Shown here in pieces: positions 53,413-62,334 of a stretch of 64,000 nucleotides of DNA. Position 1 is the stretch's first letter, and the number at the start of each line of letters is the position of its first letter. The DNA is from Phytohabitans rumicis (lineage in GTDB: Bacteria > Actinomycetota > Actinomycetes > Mycobacteriales > Micromonosporaceae): NCBI RefSeq assembly GCF_011764445.1, contig NZ_BLPG01000001.1:4588001-4652000 (forward strand). Reading direction: 5' to 3'. The position numbers and the translations under genes are program-made. Below the pieces are notes generated by a model. That model worked only from the letters and a program-made list of their open reading frames with translations, was not told the DNA's origin and did no database searches.

Positions 53413-54458
53413 GGCGGAGTGCCCTGCTGGGCGCCGGGGGCGTGGTGCTGGTGGTAGCGGCCGGTGCCGCCGCCGCGGTGGGCTTCGGTGGCGCCGACGC
53501 GTCGACGACCGAACGCAGCGGCCTGCCGCCCGCCACCGCGACGGTCACCCGCGCCACCCTCACCCAGACCGAGACGGTGGACGGCACCCTCGGGTACGGC
53601 GACGCGACGGCCCTCAAGGCGCGCGGATCGGGCGGGACGCTCACCTGGCTCCCGGCCGAGGGCGCGGTGGTGAGCCGGGGCAAGCCGCTGTACGAAGTGG
53701 ACGGCGATCCCGTCGTACTCCTCTATGGAGGAACGCCGCTCTACCGCACGCTGTCGTCGGGCGTCGAGGGCGCGGACGTGAAGCTCTTTGAGCAGAACCT
53801 TTCGGCGCTCGGCTATGACGGGTTCACTGTGGACGACGAGTACACGTCGTCCACGGCGGACGCCGTCGAGCAGTGGCAGGAAGACCTGGGCCTCTCCGAG
53901 ACCGGCACCGTGGGGGTCGGCCAGGCTGTGGTCGCATCCGGCAAGCTCCGCGTCGCTGACCTCCAGCTCAGCATCGGCGACCCGGCCAACGGGCCCGTGT
54001 TCACCTACACCGGCACCACCCGGATCGTCAGCGTCGACCTGGAGGTGGACAAGCAGCAGCTGGTGAAGAAGGGCATCGCGGCCAGCGTCGAGCTGCCGGA
54101 CGGCAAGCGCGTGCAGGGCAAGGTGTCCTCCGTCGGCACCGTGGCTGTCAAGTCATCCTCCGGAAACGAGGAAACCACGACGGTTGACGTGACGGTCACG
54201 CTGGCCGACCAGAAGGCGCTCGGCACGCTCGACGAGGCGCCCGTCGACGTCGTCCTTACGGCCGAGCAGCGCAAGGACGTCCTCACCGTGCCGCTCAACG
54301 CGCTGGTCGCGCTCGCCGAGGGCGGGTACGGCCTGCAGGTGGTCGAGGGCGCCACGACCCGGTACGTGGCCGTCGACACCGGCATGTTCGCCGGCGGCAA
54401 GGTGGAGGTCTCCGGCGACGGGCTGGCCGAGGGCATGGTCGTGGGGGTACCCAAGTGA
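53409..54458 (+). CDS. HlyD-like adaptor with peptidoglycan-binding domain, module 2
   Basis: This 349-residue paralogue of the protein at 48032 has an N-terminal anchor ([25 protein letters not shown]) and a PG_binding_1 domain ([44 protein letters not shown]). The membrane-fusion beta domains end [25 protein letters not shown]. The ATG at 53409 overlaps the lipoprotein stop. It should link the module 2 permease to the cell wall. Confidence 0.87.
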   Translation: MRRSALLGAGGVVLVVAAGAAAAVGFGGADASTTERSGLPPATATVTRATLTQTETVDGTLGYGDATALKARGSGGTLTWLPAEGAVVSRGKPLYEVDGDPVVLLYGGTPLYRTLSSGVEGADVKLFEQNLSALGYDGFTVDDEYTSSTADAVEQWQEDLGLSETGTVGVGQAVVASGKLRVADLQLSIGDPANGPVFTYTGTTRIVSVDLEVDKQQLVKKGIAASVELPDGKRVQGKVSSVGTVAVKSSSGNEETTTVDVTVTLADQKALGTLDEAPVDVVLTAEQRKDVLTVPLNALVALAEGGYGLQVVEGATTRYVAVDTGMFAGGKVEVSGDGLAEGMVVGVPK

Positions 54459-55108
54459 TCGCCCTGGCCGGGGTCTCCAAGACCTACCCGGGGGGCGTGA
54501 CGGCGCTCCGTGAGGCTTCCCTATCGATCGCCGCCGGCGAGCTGGTCGCGATCGTCGGGCCTTCGGGGTCGGGAAAATCCACGATGCTCCACATGATCGG
54601 AACGCTCGACCGCCCGTCGTCCGGCCAGGTCACCATCGACGGGTACGACGTGTCGACGCTCTCCGACCGTTCGCTGTCCGCGCTCCGGTCAACCCGGATC
54701 GGTTTTGTCTTCCAGCAGTTCCATCTGGCCGGCGGCGTGCCGGCCGTGGACAACGTGGCCGACGGACTGCTCTACGCCGGCGTGCCGCTGCGCAACCGGC
54801 GGCGTCGCGCGGTGGTCGCCTTGGAACGCGTCGGGCTCGGGCATCGCCTGGACCACCGGCCACACCAGATGTCCGGCGGGGAGCGGCAGCGGGTGGCCAT
54901 CGCCCGCGCGGTGGTCGGCGAGCCGCCGATCCTGCTGGCCGACGAGCCGACTGGCAACCTTGACTCGGCGTCCGGGGCGGCGGTGATGGCGCTCCTGCGC
55001 GACCTGCACGCCAGCGGCACGACCGTCGTCGTGATCACGCACGACCGGGACATCGCCGCTTCGCTGCCCCGGCAGGTGCACATGCGCGACGGGCAGGTGG
55101 TGTCGTGA
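54455..55108 (+). CDS. ABC transporter ATP-binding protein, module 2
   Basis: This 217-residue ATPase is a paralogue of the one at 49096. Walker [10 protein letters not shown]-loop [17 protein letters not shown], signature MSGGERQR (leucine replaced by methionine), Walker [17 protein letters not shown] and H-loop VITHDR are present. The GTG at 54455 overlaps the adaptor stop as GTGA. It pairs with the permease at 55105. Confidence 0.93.
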   Translation: MIALAGVSKTYPGGVTALREASLSIAAGELVAIVGPSGSGKSTMLHMIGTLDRPSSGQVTIDGYDVSTLSDRSLSALRSTRIGFVFQQFHLAGGVPAVDNVADGLLYAGVPLRNRRRRAVVALERVGLGHRLDHRPHQMSGGERQRVAIARAVVGEPPILLADEPTGNLDSASGAAVMALLRDLHASGTTVVVITHDRDIAASLPRQVHMRDGQVVS

Positions 55109-56292
55109 AGCCCGCTCGCCTGGGTTTTCTCGACGTCCTCAGGGTCGGGGGGTCGGGGCTTCGCTCCCGGCCGCTGCGCGTCTTCCTGTCCGCGCTGGGC
55201 ATCGCGATCGGCATCGCCGCGATGCTGGCCGTCGTGGGCATCTCCACGTCGTCCCGCGCCGAACTGGACCGCACCCTGGACCGGCTGGGCACCAACCTGC
55301 TCACCGTCGGGCCCGGCCAGACCTTCTTCGGCGAGGACTCGCACCTCCCCGACGAGGCGATCGGCATGATCGACCGGATCGGCCCGGTCGAGTCGGTCAG
55401 CGCCACCGGCAACGTCGACGCGAAGGTGTACCGCAACGACGAGATCCCCGCCGCCCAGTCCGGCGGCATCGGAGTACGCGCCGCCCGTACCGACCTGCCC
55501 GGCACGGTGGGCGCGACCGTGGCGAGCGGCACCTGGCTCAACGACCGCACCGCCGAATACCCCGCCGTCGTACTCGGCTCCACCGCGGCCGACCGGCTCG
55601 GCGTGGCCCTGGCCGGCCCGTCCGTGCAGGTCTGGCTGGGGGAGCGCTGGTTCACGGTGGTGGGCGTACTGGACCCGGTGCCGCTGGCCCCGGAACTGGA
55701 CACAGCCGCGCTGATCGGCTGGCCGGTCGCCGCGTCGGATCTCGGCTTCGACGGGTACGCCACGACCGTCTACACCCGTACGACGGAGACCTCCGTGGAA
55801 TCCGTCCAGGCGGTGCTCGCCGCGACCGCCAACCCGGAGAACCCCAACGAGGTCGAGGTGTCCCGCCCGTCCGACGCGCTGGCCGCCAAGCAGGCCACCG
55901 ACGAGGCCCTGAACGGCCTGCTGCTCGGCCTGGGCGCGGTGGCGCTCCTGGTCGGCGGCGTGGGCGTGGCCAACACGATGGTGATCTCGGTGCTGGAACG
56001 CCGTGCGGAGATCGGGCTGCGCCGGTCGCTGGGCGCCACGAGAGGCCAGATCCGCCTACAGTTCCTGGCCGAGTCCCTGCTGCTGTCGGCGTTGGGCGGC
56101 CTGGCAGGCGTCCTGGTCGGGATCGCCGTCACCGCCACGTACTCCTGGACCCAGGAGTGGCCCACGGTAGTCCCGGCCTGGGCCATGGGAGGCGGCCTGC
56201 TGGCCACCCTCATGATCGGCGCCATAGCGGGCCTCTACCCCGCCGTCCGCGCCTCCCGCCTCTCCCCCACCGAAGCCCTATCCACCCCCTAG
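55105..56292 (+). CDS. MacB-type ABC permease, module 2
   Basis: This 395-residue permease has the same layout as the one at 49746: one N-terminal helix, a MacB_PCD extracellular domain and three C-terminal helices with [33 protein letters not shown]. The extracellular domain is clearly diverged from module 1, whereas the first helix region is almost identical at DNA level. The GTG at 55105 overlaps the ATPase stop. Synonymous codon choice in the last 100 bp changes to CTA/CCC-rich, as in tadA. A TGATC hairpin follows. Confidence 0.92.
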   Translation: MKPARLGFLDVLRVGGSGLRSRPLRVFLSALGIAIGIAAMLAVVGISTSSRAELDRTLDRLGTNLLTVGPGQTFFGEDSHLPDEAIGMIDRIGPVESVSATGNVDAKVYRNDEIPAAQSGGIGVRAARTDLPGTVGATVASGTWLNDRTAEYPAVVLGSTAADRLGVALAGPSVQVWLGERWFTVVGVLDPVPLAPELDTAALIGWPVAASDLGFDGYATTVYTRTTETSVESVQAVLAATANPENPNEVEVSRPSDALAAKQATDEALNGLLLGLGAVALLVGGVGVANTMVISVLERRAEIGLRRSLGATRGQIRLQFLAESLLLSALGGLAGVLVGIAVTATYSWTQEWPTVVPAWAMGGGLLATLMIGAIAGLYPAVRASRLSPTEALSTP

Positions 56293-56329
56293 CCCCACGC
56301 GCGCTCGCGCTCCGCGCGCGCCGGGGCGT

Positions 56330-56386
56330 TGATCAGGGAGCGGCTCTGGCGTGTCGCGGCGCGGCGCCGGAGTCACTCCCTGATCA
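56330..56386. terminator. TGATCAGGGAG hairpin terminator
   Basis: TGATCAGGGAG (56330-56340) is the exact complement of CTCCCTGATCA (56376-56386). The inner sequence pairs further (GGCTCTGGCG with CGCCGGAGTC). It lies between the convergent module 2 permease and deoD. Confidence 0.75.
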
Positions 56387-56400
56387 CGGGGATCTTGGGG

Positions 56401-57108
56401 TCAGGCGATGGCGGTGTCCAGCGCCACCTGGACCATCTCGGTGAAGGTTTGTTCGCGTTCCTCGGACGTGGTGCGTTCGCCGGTCTTGATGTGGTCGCTC
56501 ACGGTCAGGATGGTCAGCGCCCTAGCCTTGAAGCGCGCCGCGATCGTGTACAGCGCGGCGGACTCCATCTCCACGGCCAGCACGCCGTAGTCCGCCAGCG
56601 TGTCGTAGAGGTCAGGGCGGTCCGTGTAGAACGCGTCGGCGGCCAGGATGGGGCCCACGTGCATCTGGATGCCCCGCCGCGCGGCCACGTCCACCGCAGT
56701 GCGGAGCAGGCCAAAGTCCGCCACCGGCGCGTAGTCGATCAGGCCGTCGAAGCGCATCCGGTTCATGTTCGAGTCGGTCGACGACCCGATCGCCGCGATC
56801 ACGTCCCGCAGCTTGATCGACTCGGACAGGGCGCCGCACGAGCCGACCCGGATGAGGGTGTTGACGCCGTAGTCGTTGATGAGCTCGTGTGCGTAGATCG
56901 ACGCGGACGGCATGCCCATGCCGGAGCCCTGCACCGACACGCGCACACCCTGGTACGTCCCGGTGAAGCCGAACATGTTCCGCACCGTCGAGTAGCACTT
57001 GGCATCCTCGAGGTACGTCTCCGCGATCCACTTGGCCCGCAGCGGGTCACCCGGCATCAGGACCCGCTCAGCGATCTCGCCCGGCTTCGCGCCGATGTGC
57101 GTACTCAT
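56401..57108 (-). CDS. deoD: Purine-nucleoside phosphorylase, DeoD type
   Basis: This 235-residue enzyme phosphorolyses purine (deoxy)nucleosides to base and (deoxy)ribose 1-phosphate in salvage. It has the hexameric-type signatures [37 protein letters not shown] and [12 protein letters not shown], with the catalytic aspartate in LTVSDHI. The ATG at 57108 gives [22 protein letters not shown], the standard N-terminus. It is upstream of a tRNA-Ser gene on the other strand. Confidence 0.95.
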   Translation of the reverse strand: MSTHIGAKPGEIAERVLMPGDPLRAKWIAETYLEDAKCYSTVRNMFGFTGTYQGVRVSVQGSGMGMPSASIYAHELINDYGVNTLIRVGSCGALSESIKLRDVIAAIGSSTDSNMNRMRFDGLIDYAPVADFGLLRTAVDVAARRGIQMHVGPILAADAFYTDRPDLYDTLADYGVLAVEMESAALYTIAARFKARALTILTVSDHIKTGERTTSEEREQTFTEMVQVALDTAIA

Positions 57109-57175
57109 GGGAGCGATCCTGCCAGGCGGCATACCGCCACGACCGCGCCCCCGGCGGTCGGGTACCCTTCTTCGC

Positions 57176-57262
57176 GGTGGTGTGTCCGAGTGGCCTAAGG
57201 AGCACGCCTCGAAAGCGTGTGAGGGTGCAAGCCCTCCGCGGGTTCAAATCCCGCCGCCACCG
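57176..57262 (+). tRNA. tRNA-Ser (anticodon CGA)
   Basis: An 87-nt class II tRNA has the acceptor GGTGGTG with CGCCACC (one G-U) and a G discriminator. The anticodon loop is CTCGAAA between CACGC and GCGTG. A long variable arm and T-arm GCGGGTTCAAATCCCGC are present. Confidence 0.96.
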
Positions 57263-57376
57263 CTCCTAAGCAGGTCGAACGCCTGGCTGGCCCGACGGAC
57301 CGGCCAGGCGTGACGCGCTCCGCTCGGCGTGTCGAGCGCGTCATGGGGCTGTTGATCTTTCTATCAATGCCACGAT

Positions 57377-57625
57377 GTGTCCGTCCACATTGGTCAGACG
57401 CAGGAGATCACGTTGGCCCACCAACCCCACCTCGCCTGGTATCGAAGCGGCCGATGTGTGAGTGAGGCTCACTGCGCGGAGATAGCCTTCCATGAAGATC
57501 GGGTTTGGTTCCGCAACTCGCAGCAGCCTGAGACCGTCCTGACCTTCGAACTGCCGGTTTGGGCCACGTTTGTCGCCGCGGCTAAGGCTGGTGCTCTGGA
57601 GGCGCCGCCAACTGGCCAGCTCTAG
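57377..57625 (+). CDS. DUF397 domain protein
   Basis: The 82-residue protein contains the DUF397 pattern: WYRSGRCVSEAHCAEIAF, then DRVWFRNSQQPETVLTFELPVWATFVAAAKAG. DUF397 proteins usually lie beside an XRE regulator and may be paired with it; no such regulator gene is adjacent here. The GTG at 57377 was chosen. The DNA is visibly less GC-rich than the surroundings. It overlaps the converging DUF6082 gene by 44 bp. Confidence 0.75.
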   Translation: MSVHIGQTQEITLAHQPHLAWYRSGRCVSEAHCAEIAFHEDRVWFRNSQQPETVLTFELPVWATFVAAAKAGALEAPPTGQL

Positions 57626-58346
57626 GGGCAGGCTGCGGCGAGGCGTTCGCCGGCCAATGCACCTCCCGGACAAAAGGGGCATGGTTGCGGCGTTGGTGCT
57701 CGCTGGGAGGCTCGAATGGGCGAGACGGTGGCCCGGCGGTGACCGCCTTTACGTACTCATCGTTAATGATCCGATAGAAGGAACGCTCTTGCGGGCGTGC
57801 ATTCGATCTCAAGCCGCCAAAGCGTTGCCAGTAAAGCCGCGGTACCTCGCTGTCGAATAGCGTTCGGGCATATGTCCGGATTTGATCCTCCGAAACTTGC
57901 TGGTTTTCCCATGTGTGCGACCACACCATCAGTATCAAGTTAACGTAGTAGAAGAAGCGCTCGTCTACTTCCGGTGGGCTTACCCGAGGTCCCCAGCACT
58001 GTCCATAGGCCGGGTCGTCCATCGCGACCTTGAGAAGGTTAAAGGTCATTTCGCGCTGCAACCACAACCGGTCGTGCCGCAGTTGGCTGCGCTGGAGCAG
58101 CAACGACACAGAGACCGCGACCAACGCCAGCGTGGCTAGCAGAGCGGACACCGGGCCGTACGCTTCGCCGATTTCGCTCAGCCGCGACCAATCCTGATTG
58201 CTTCGGTTCAACGAACCGACAAGCATGGGGGAGAGGAGAAAGCCCATGGAGATCGCGACAGAAGCCGCGACGGCAATAGCGGCAGTCGCGATCTTCTTGA
58301 TGTTTCCGCCGACTTCGGGCGCCAGATCAAGCTTGCGAATCGTCAT
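57582..58346 (-). CDS. DUF6082 family membrane protein
   Basis: This 254-residue protein has two transmembrane helices near the N-terminus (about residues 19-43 and 66-86: IATAAIAVAASVAISMGFLLSPML and PVSALLATLALVAVSVSLLL). A cytoplasmic helical domain follows with RSQLRHDRLWLQREMTFNLLKVAMDDPAYGQCWGP, the family core. These proteins are common in actinomycete accessory regions and have no known function. The ATG at 58346 was chosen. Together with DUF397 it forms a lower-GC insert between two tRNA-Ser genes. Confidence 0.78.
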   Translation of the reverse strand: MTIRKLDLAPEVGGNIKKIATAAIAVAASVAISMGFLLSPMLVGSLNRSNQDWSRLSEIGEAYGPVSALLATLALVAVSVSLLLQRSQLRHDRLWLQREMTFNLLKVAMDDPAYGQCWGPRVSPPEVDERFFYYVNLILMVWSHTWENQQVSEDQIRTYARTLFDSEVPRLYWQRFGGLRSNARPQERSFYRIINDEYVKAVTAGPPSRPFEPPSEHQRRNHAPFVREVHWPANASPQPAPRAGQLAAPPEHQP

Positions 58347-58605
58347 CGCCGCCCCCTGTGTCGTCGGACCTTGCTAACTCCATTTTGCCTATGCGCGCAA
58401 CAGGAAGGTGTTTTTGATCTGTTCACGTCGTTCATTCACGGCGGATATCGTCGTGGTCTCTTGGATGGCACCCTCAATGGCGGGTGGTGGAGATCACACG
58501 GAGTGGGTCGGCGCCGCGGGCGTGATCGCTGGCCCCAGGAACCAGGCGACGCCATCCGACGCGGTGCCCGGGGAAGCTGAGGGCCTCCTGGGCCGCTGAG
58601 CGTGG

Positions 58606-58690
58606 CGGAGGATACGAGATTCGAACTCGTGAGGGGTTGCCCCCAACACGCTTTCCAAGCGTGCGCCCTAGGCCTCTAGGCGAATCCTCC
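58606..58690 (-). tRNA. tRNA-Ser (anticodon GGA)
   Basis: An 85-nt class II tRNA on the reverse strand has the acceptor GGAGGAT with ATCCTCC. The anticodon loop is TTGGAAA between CACGC and GCGTG. A long variable arm and T-arm ACGAGTTCGAATCTCGT are present. Confidence 0.96.
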
Positions 58691-58752
58691 GCGGGACACG
58701 ATACAGGTACGCCCACCGCCGACGCGCAACCGGCACCACCGGGTACAGTGGG

Positions 58753-58843
58753 CAGCGCCCCTCGTGCGGCGTACACCCTGTGAACCTCCCCAGGGCCGGA
58801 AGGCAGCAAGGATAAGCGGGCTCTGGCGGGTGCACGGGGGCCT
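58753..58843 (+). ncRNA. ffs: Signal recognition particle RNA (small, 4.5S type)
   Basis: The conserved SRP apical domain is clear: TGTGAACCTCCCCAGG, the GGAA tetraloop in CCGGAAGGCAGCAAGG, and the closing strand. The ends GCCCCTCGTGC and GCACGGGGGC pair with each other. It lies just before dnaX, the usual actinobacterial position. Exact ends are estimated. Confidence 0.9.
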
Positions 58844-58917
58844 CTTTCGTGTCATACCCCGGTGGCAACCTATGGGGCAGCCGGGGAGAATGGCGCGGTC
58901 GAGAGGAGGCGGGGAGA

Positions 58918-61026
58918 GTGGCACTGGCGCTCTACCGCAAGTACCGGCCGCGCACGTTTGCCGAGGTCATCGGCCAGGAGCACGTTACCGAGCCGCTGTC
59001 TCAGGCGCTGCGCAGCGGTCGCCTGCACCATGCATACCTGTTCTCCGGTCCGCGTGGCTGCGGTAAGACCAGCAGCGCCCGCATCCTGGCCCGCTCGCTC
59101 AACTGTGCCCAGGGTCCGACGCCCGAGCCGTGTGGCCAGTGCGAGTCGTGCAAGTCCCTGGCGAACGATGGCGCCGGCTCCATCGACGTGATCGAGATCG
59201 ACGCGGCCAGCCACGGTGGCGTGGACGACGCGCGCGAGCTGCGGGAGCGGGCGTTCTTCGCGCCGGCCAGCAGCCGCTACAAGATCTACGTGATCGACGA
59301 GGCGCACATGGTCTCGTCGGCGGGCTTCAACGCGCTGCTCAAGCTGGTCGAGGAGCCGCCGGACTACGTCAAGTTCATCTTTGCCACGACCGAGCCGGAA
59401 AAGGTGCTCGGCACGATCAAGTCGCGTACGCATCACTATCCGTTCCGGCTGATCCCGCCGGGTGTGCTCCGGCCGTACCTGGAGCAGCTCTGCGCGGCGG
59501 AGAGCGTCAAGGTGGAGTCGGCGGTGTTTCCGCTGGTGGTGCGGGCCGGGGGTGGCAGCGCGCGGGACACGCTGTCCGTGCTCGACCAGCTGATCTCCGG
59601 TGCGGGGCCGGAGGGCGTCACGTACCCGCGGGCGGTGGCGCTGCTCGGGGTCACGGATGTGGCGTTGATCGACGAGATGTGTGACGCGCTGGCTGCCGGT
59701 GACGGGGCCGCGGCGTACGCGACGATCGACCGGGTGGCCGAGGCCGGTCACGATCCGCGGCGGTTCGCGTCCGACCTGCTGGAGCGGCTGCGGGACCTGA
59801 TCGTGTTGCAGCAGGTGCCCGACGCGGCGACGAAGGGGCTGATCGACGGGCCGACCGACCAGATCGAGCGGATGGTCGCCCAGTCGCAGCGGCTCGGCCA
59901 GGGGACGCTGTCGCGGTGCGCCGACATTGTCCACAACGGGCTGGTGGAGATGCGCGGCACGACCGCGCCGCGGTTGCTCCTGGAGCTGATCACGGCGCGC
60001 ATGCTGCTGCCGGGCACCGACAGCGGCGGCGACCTGCTCCAGCGGCTGGAGCGCATGGAGCGCCGGATCACGGCGGGCGGCGGCTACGAGGGCGGCAACG
60101 AGAAGCTCAGCGACGAAGGCAGCCGCCCCAGCGTCCAGGAGGTGCGGCCGCCCACAACGCCCGCACCGCCCACAAAGACCGCGCCGCCCGCGCCGCCGGT
60201 AGCGGAGGCGCCAGCGGCCCAGCCCGAGGCGGTGACGGTGCCCGCGCCGGCAAAGCCGGTCGTCGCGGTCATGGACGATCCGGCGACCCCCGAGCCGGAA
60301 CGCCCCGGCAGCCGCCCGCCGGCGCAGCTCGACGTCGCCGGCGTGCGCCAGGCGTGGGACGAGATCCTCGGCATGGTCAACGATCGCAGCAAGCGGATCG
60401 CGGCCTTGGCCCGCAACGCGACCGTCCGCGAGTTGGACGGTGAGGCGCTGGTGCTGACGTTCCAGCATCCGGTGCACGCGCAGATGGTGGCCAAGGAAGC
60501 CAGCGTCATCACCGAAGCGATCTACGAGGTGCTCGGGGTCCGCTGGGAGGTCCGCTGCGAAATGGCGGGCGACCAGCGAGCCACCCCCATGCAGCCGCCC
60601 AAAGCGATCCCGCCGCCACAAAAGGCAGCGCCAGCGCCGCCGCCGAAGCCGGCGACCAGTGACGACTGGCCCGAGCCGGCGCGCCCCGGAGGTGCCGCCG
60701 CCCAGGCGGGAGCGGCTGGCAAGCCGCCCGAGCCGGAGCCCTCACAGACCAACGGGCTCGCCGCGGCGAGGGCCGCTGCGGCGGGACGGGTTGGGCGTAC
60801 CCCTGCTGCTGCTGTCAAGACCGCGGACAGTTCGTTTGCCGGCGAGCCTCCTTACGACCCGGAGTTTGACGGTCCGCGGCCGAAGGCCGCCTATGAGGGC
60901 TTTGACCCCGGGGATGAGCCGACCGACGATGTGGTCGACGAGCGGACCGCGCGGCAGAGCAGCGAGCAGCAGGCCATGCAGTTGTTGCAGCAGACCTTCG
61001 GCGCCGAAAAGATCGGCGAGGTTTAG
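58918..61026 (+). CDS. dnaX: DNA polymerase III subunits gamma/tau
   Basis: The 702-residue clamp-loader subunit has Walker A GPRGCGKT (residues 44-51), a zinc module with Cys63, Cys72, Cys75 and Cys78 (CGQCESC), Walker B VIDEAH and the SRC-like GGGSARDTLSVLDQL. The C-terminal half (about residues 400-700) is a tau-type extension with proline/alanine-rich linkers and a domain VRQAWDEILGMVNDRSKRIAALARNATVREL. The GTG at 58918 was chosen because it is preceded by GAGAGGAGG. The stop TAG is directly followed by the inverted-repeat element at 61026. It is followed by ybaB and recR, a conserved order. Confidence 0.95.
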   Translation: MALALYRKYRPRTFAEVIGQEHVTEPLSQALRSGRLHHAYLFSGPRGCGKTSSARILARSLNCAQGPTPEPCGQCESCKSLANDGAGSIDVIEIDAASHGGVDDARELRERAFFAPASSRYKIYVIDEAHMVSSAGFNALLKLVEEPPDYVKFIFATTEPEKVLGTIKSRTHHYPFRLIPPGVLRPYLEQLCAAESVKVESAVFPLVVRAGGGSARDTLSVLDQLISGAGPEGVTYPRAVALLGVTDVALIDEMCDALAAGDGAAAYATIDRVAEAGHDPRRFASDLLERLRDLIVLQQVPDAATKGLIDGPTDQIERMVAQSQRLGQGTLSRCADIVHNGLVEMRGTTAPRLLLELITARMLLPGTDSGGDLLQRLERMERRITAGGGYEGGNEKLSDEGSRPSVQEVRPPTTPAPPTKTAPPAPPVAEAPAAQPEAVTVPAPAKPVVAVMDDPATPEPERPGSRPPAQLDVAGVRQAWDEILGMVNDRSKRIAALARNATVRELDGEALVLTFQHPVHAQMVAKEASVITEAIYEVLGVRWEVRCEMAGDQRATPMQPPKAIPPPQKAAPAPPPKPATSDDWPEPARPGGAAAQAGAAGKPPEPEPSQTNGLAAARAAAAGRVGRTPAAAVKTADSSFAGEPPYDPEFDGPRPKAAYEGFDPGDEPTDDVVDERTARQSSEQQAMQLLQQTFGAEKIGEV

Positions 61027-61120
61027 GGCATGTCTGGCGGATCTTTGTGGAGCTGCGGCGGGTGCCGCCGGACGCCGCCTGGACCTCGCCTCGCACCCAC
61101 AAGATCCACCAGACATGCCC
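61026..61120. mobile_element. 95-bp MITE-like inverted-repeat element flanked by TA
   Basis: The left end GGGCATGTCTGGCGGATCTT and the complement of the right end (GGGCATGTCTGGTGGATCTT) form terminal inverted repeats of about 24 bp with one mismatch and one indel. TA flanks both sides (61024-61025 and 61121-61122), as expected for an IS630/mariner-type target duplication. It encodes no protein. The left TA is the first two bases of the dnaX stop codon. It could also act as a terminator hairpin. Confidence 0.6.
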
Positions 61121-61157
61121 TAGGCTGGCATCGAATCGATGAACTGAGGAGACGGCG

Positions 61158-61490
61158 ATGCGTCCCGGTGGACAGCCCAATCTGCAACAGCTCATGAAGC
61201 AGGCGCAGAAGATGCAGGAGCAGCTCGCGGAGGCACAGGCCGAGCTGGCCGAGGCCGAGGTGACCGGCACGTCCGGCGGTGGGCTGGTGACGGTGACGAT
61301 CTCCGGGTCCGGCGAGGTCAAGTCGGTGAAGATCGATCCCAAGGCGGTCGACCCGGACGACGTGGAGACGCTCGAAGACCTCGTGCTCGCGGCGGTGCAC
61401 AACGCCAACGACGCGGTGCGCAAGCTGACCGAGCAGAAGATGGGGCCGGTCACCGGCGGTATGGGCGGCCTCGGCCTGCCCGGCTTCTGA
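61158..61490 (+). CDS. YbaB/EbfC family nucleoid-associated protein
   Basis: This 110-residue protein begins [56 protein letters not shown], the family signature with an N-terminal coiled helix and a central beta sheet. Dimers bind DNA and are encoded between dnaX and recR in most bacteria, as here. The ATG at 61158 is preceded by GAGGAGACGG. Confidence 0.94.
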   Translation: MRPGGQPNLQQLMKQAQKMQEQLAEAQAELAEAEVTGTSGGGLVTVTISGSGEVKSVKIDPKAVDPDDVETLEDLVLAAVHNANDAVRKLTEQKMGPVTGGMGGLGLPGF

Positions 61491-61500
61491 ACGGACGGGA

Positions 61501-62094
61501 ATGTACGAAGGCGCCATCCAGGACCTGATCGACGAGTTGGGCCGGCTCCCCGGTGTGGGGCCGAAGAGTGCTCAGCGGATCGCGTTTCACGTCCTGTCAG
61601 CGGATCCGATCGACGTCAACCGGCTGGCCACCGCGCTGCGGAGGGTCAAGGAGCTGGTGCGGTTCTGCACGACCTGTTACAACGTCGCCGAGTCGGAGCA
61701 GTGCCGGATCTGCCGTGATCCGCGCCGCAGCGACGAGGTGCTGTGCGTGGTCGAGGAGCCCAAGGATGTCGTGGCGATCGAGCGGACCGGTGAGTTTCGC
61801 GGGCGTTACCACGTGCTCGGCGGGGCGATCAATCCGCTGGAGGGCATCGGCCCGGACAACCTGCGCATCCGCGAGTTGATGGCGCGGCTGAGCGCGGGCA
61901 CGGTCAAGGAGCTGATCCTCGCCACCGACCCCAACACCGAGGGTGAGGCGACGGCGACCTACCTGGCGCTGATGGTCAAGCCGATGGGCATCTCGGTGAC
62001 CCGCCTGGCCAGTGGCCTGCCGGTCGGTGGTGATCTTGAGTACGCCGATGAGATCACGCTCGGGCGGGCCTTCGAGGGGCGCCGAGCGGTCTGA
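61501..62094 (+). CDS. recR: Recombination protein RecR
   Basis: This 197-residue protein acts with RecF and RecO in gap repair. It has the helix-hairpin-helix [17 protein letters not shown], a zinc finger with Cys56, Cys59, Cys68 and Cys71, and a Toprim domain ([18 protein letters not shown] to [18 protein letters not shown]). A Walker B-like C-terminal segment follows. It starts 10 bp after ybaB and is probably co-transcribed. Confidence 0.96.
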   Translation: MYEGAIQDLIDELGRLPGVGPKSAQRIAFHVLSADPIDVNRLATALRRVKELVRFCTTCYNVAESEQCRICRDPRRSDEVLCVVEEPKDVVAIERTGEFRGRYHVLGGAINPLEGIGPDNLRIRELMARLSAGTVKELILATDPNTEGEATATYLALMVKPMGISVTRLASGLPVGGDLEYADEITLGRAFEGRRAV

Positions 62095-62281
62095 CAGCGC
62101 GCCGGTGAAACACTCTCTTCATGTAACAACTTGGCATCGACTAAATTGGGACAAACGGCTTGTTTGGTCTCGGTCAGTCGATCACCAACGCATGGTCCGT
62201 GGCGACTAGGACACGATCCGGTACCAACCCCTTATCGGGCGGTTTCCGGCCAGTAAGAACGCCCGCTAGTGTCCACGCCAT

Positions 62282-62299
62282 CGGTGACCTCCGTCACCG
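62282..62299. promoter_or_regulatory. Palindrome upstream of the solute-binding protein gene
   Basis: CGGTGAC and GTCACCG form perfect 7-bp arms around CTCC, 35 bp before the ATG at 62335. It may be an operator. The remaining 240-bp gap after recR has no gene; a weak TAGTGT -10-like hexamer is at 62269-62274. Confidence 0.45.
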
Positions 62300-62334
62300 C
62301 GTATGTCCGTACCCATAGGACGAGGTGAAGCACC

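Noticed and set aside
58371-58599. Two overlapping rightward short frames (69 and 63 residues) before tRNA-Ser(GGA)
   Set aside because: They overlap in different frames, lack a convincing ribosome-binding site and show no recognisable family, so neither was annotated.
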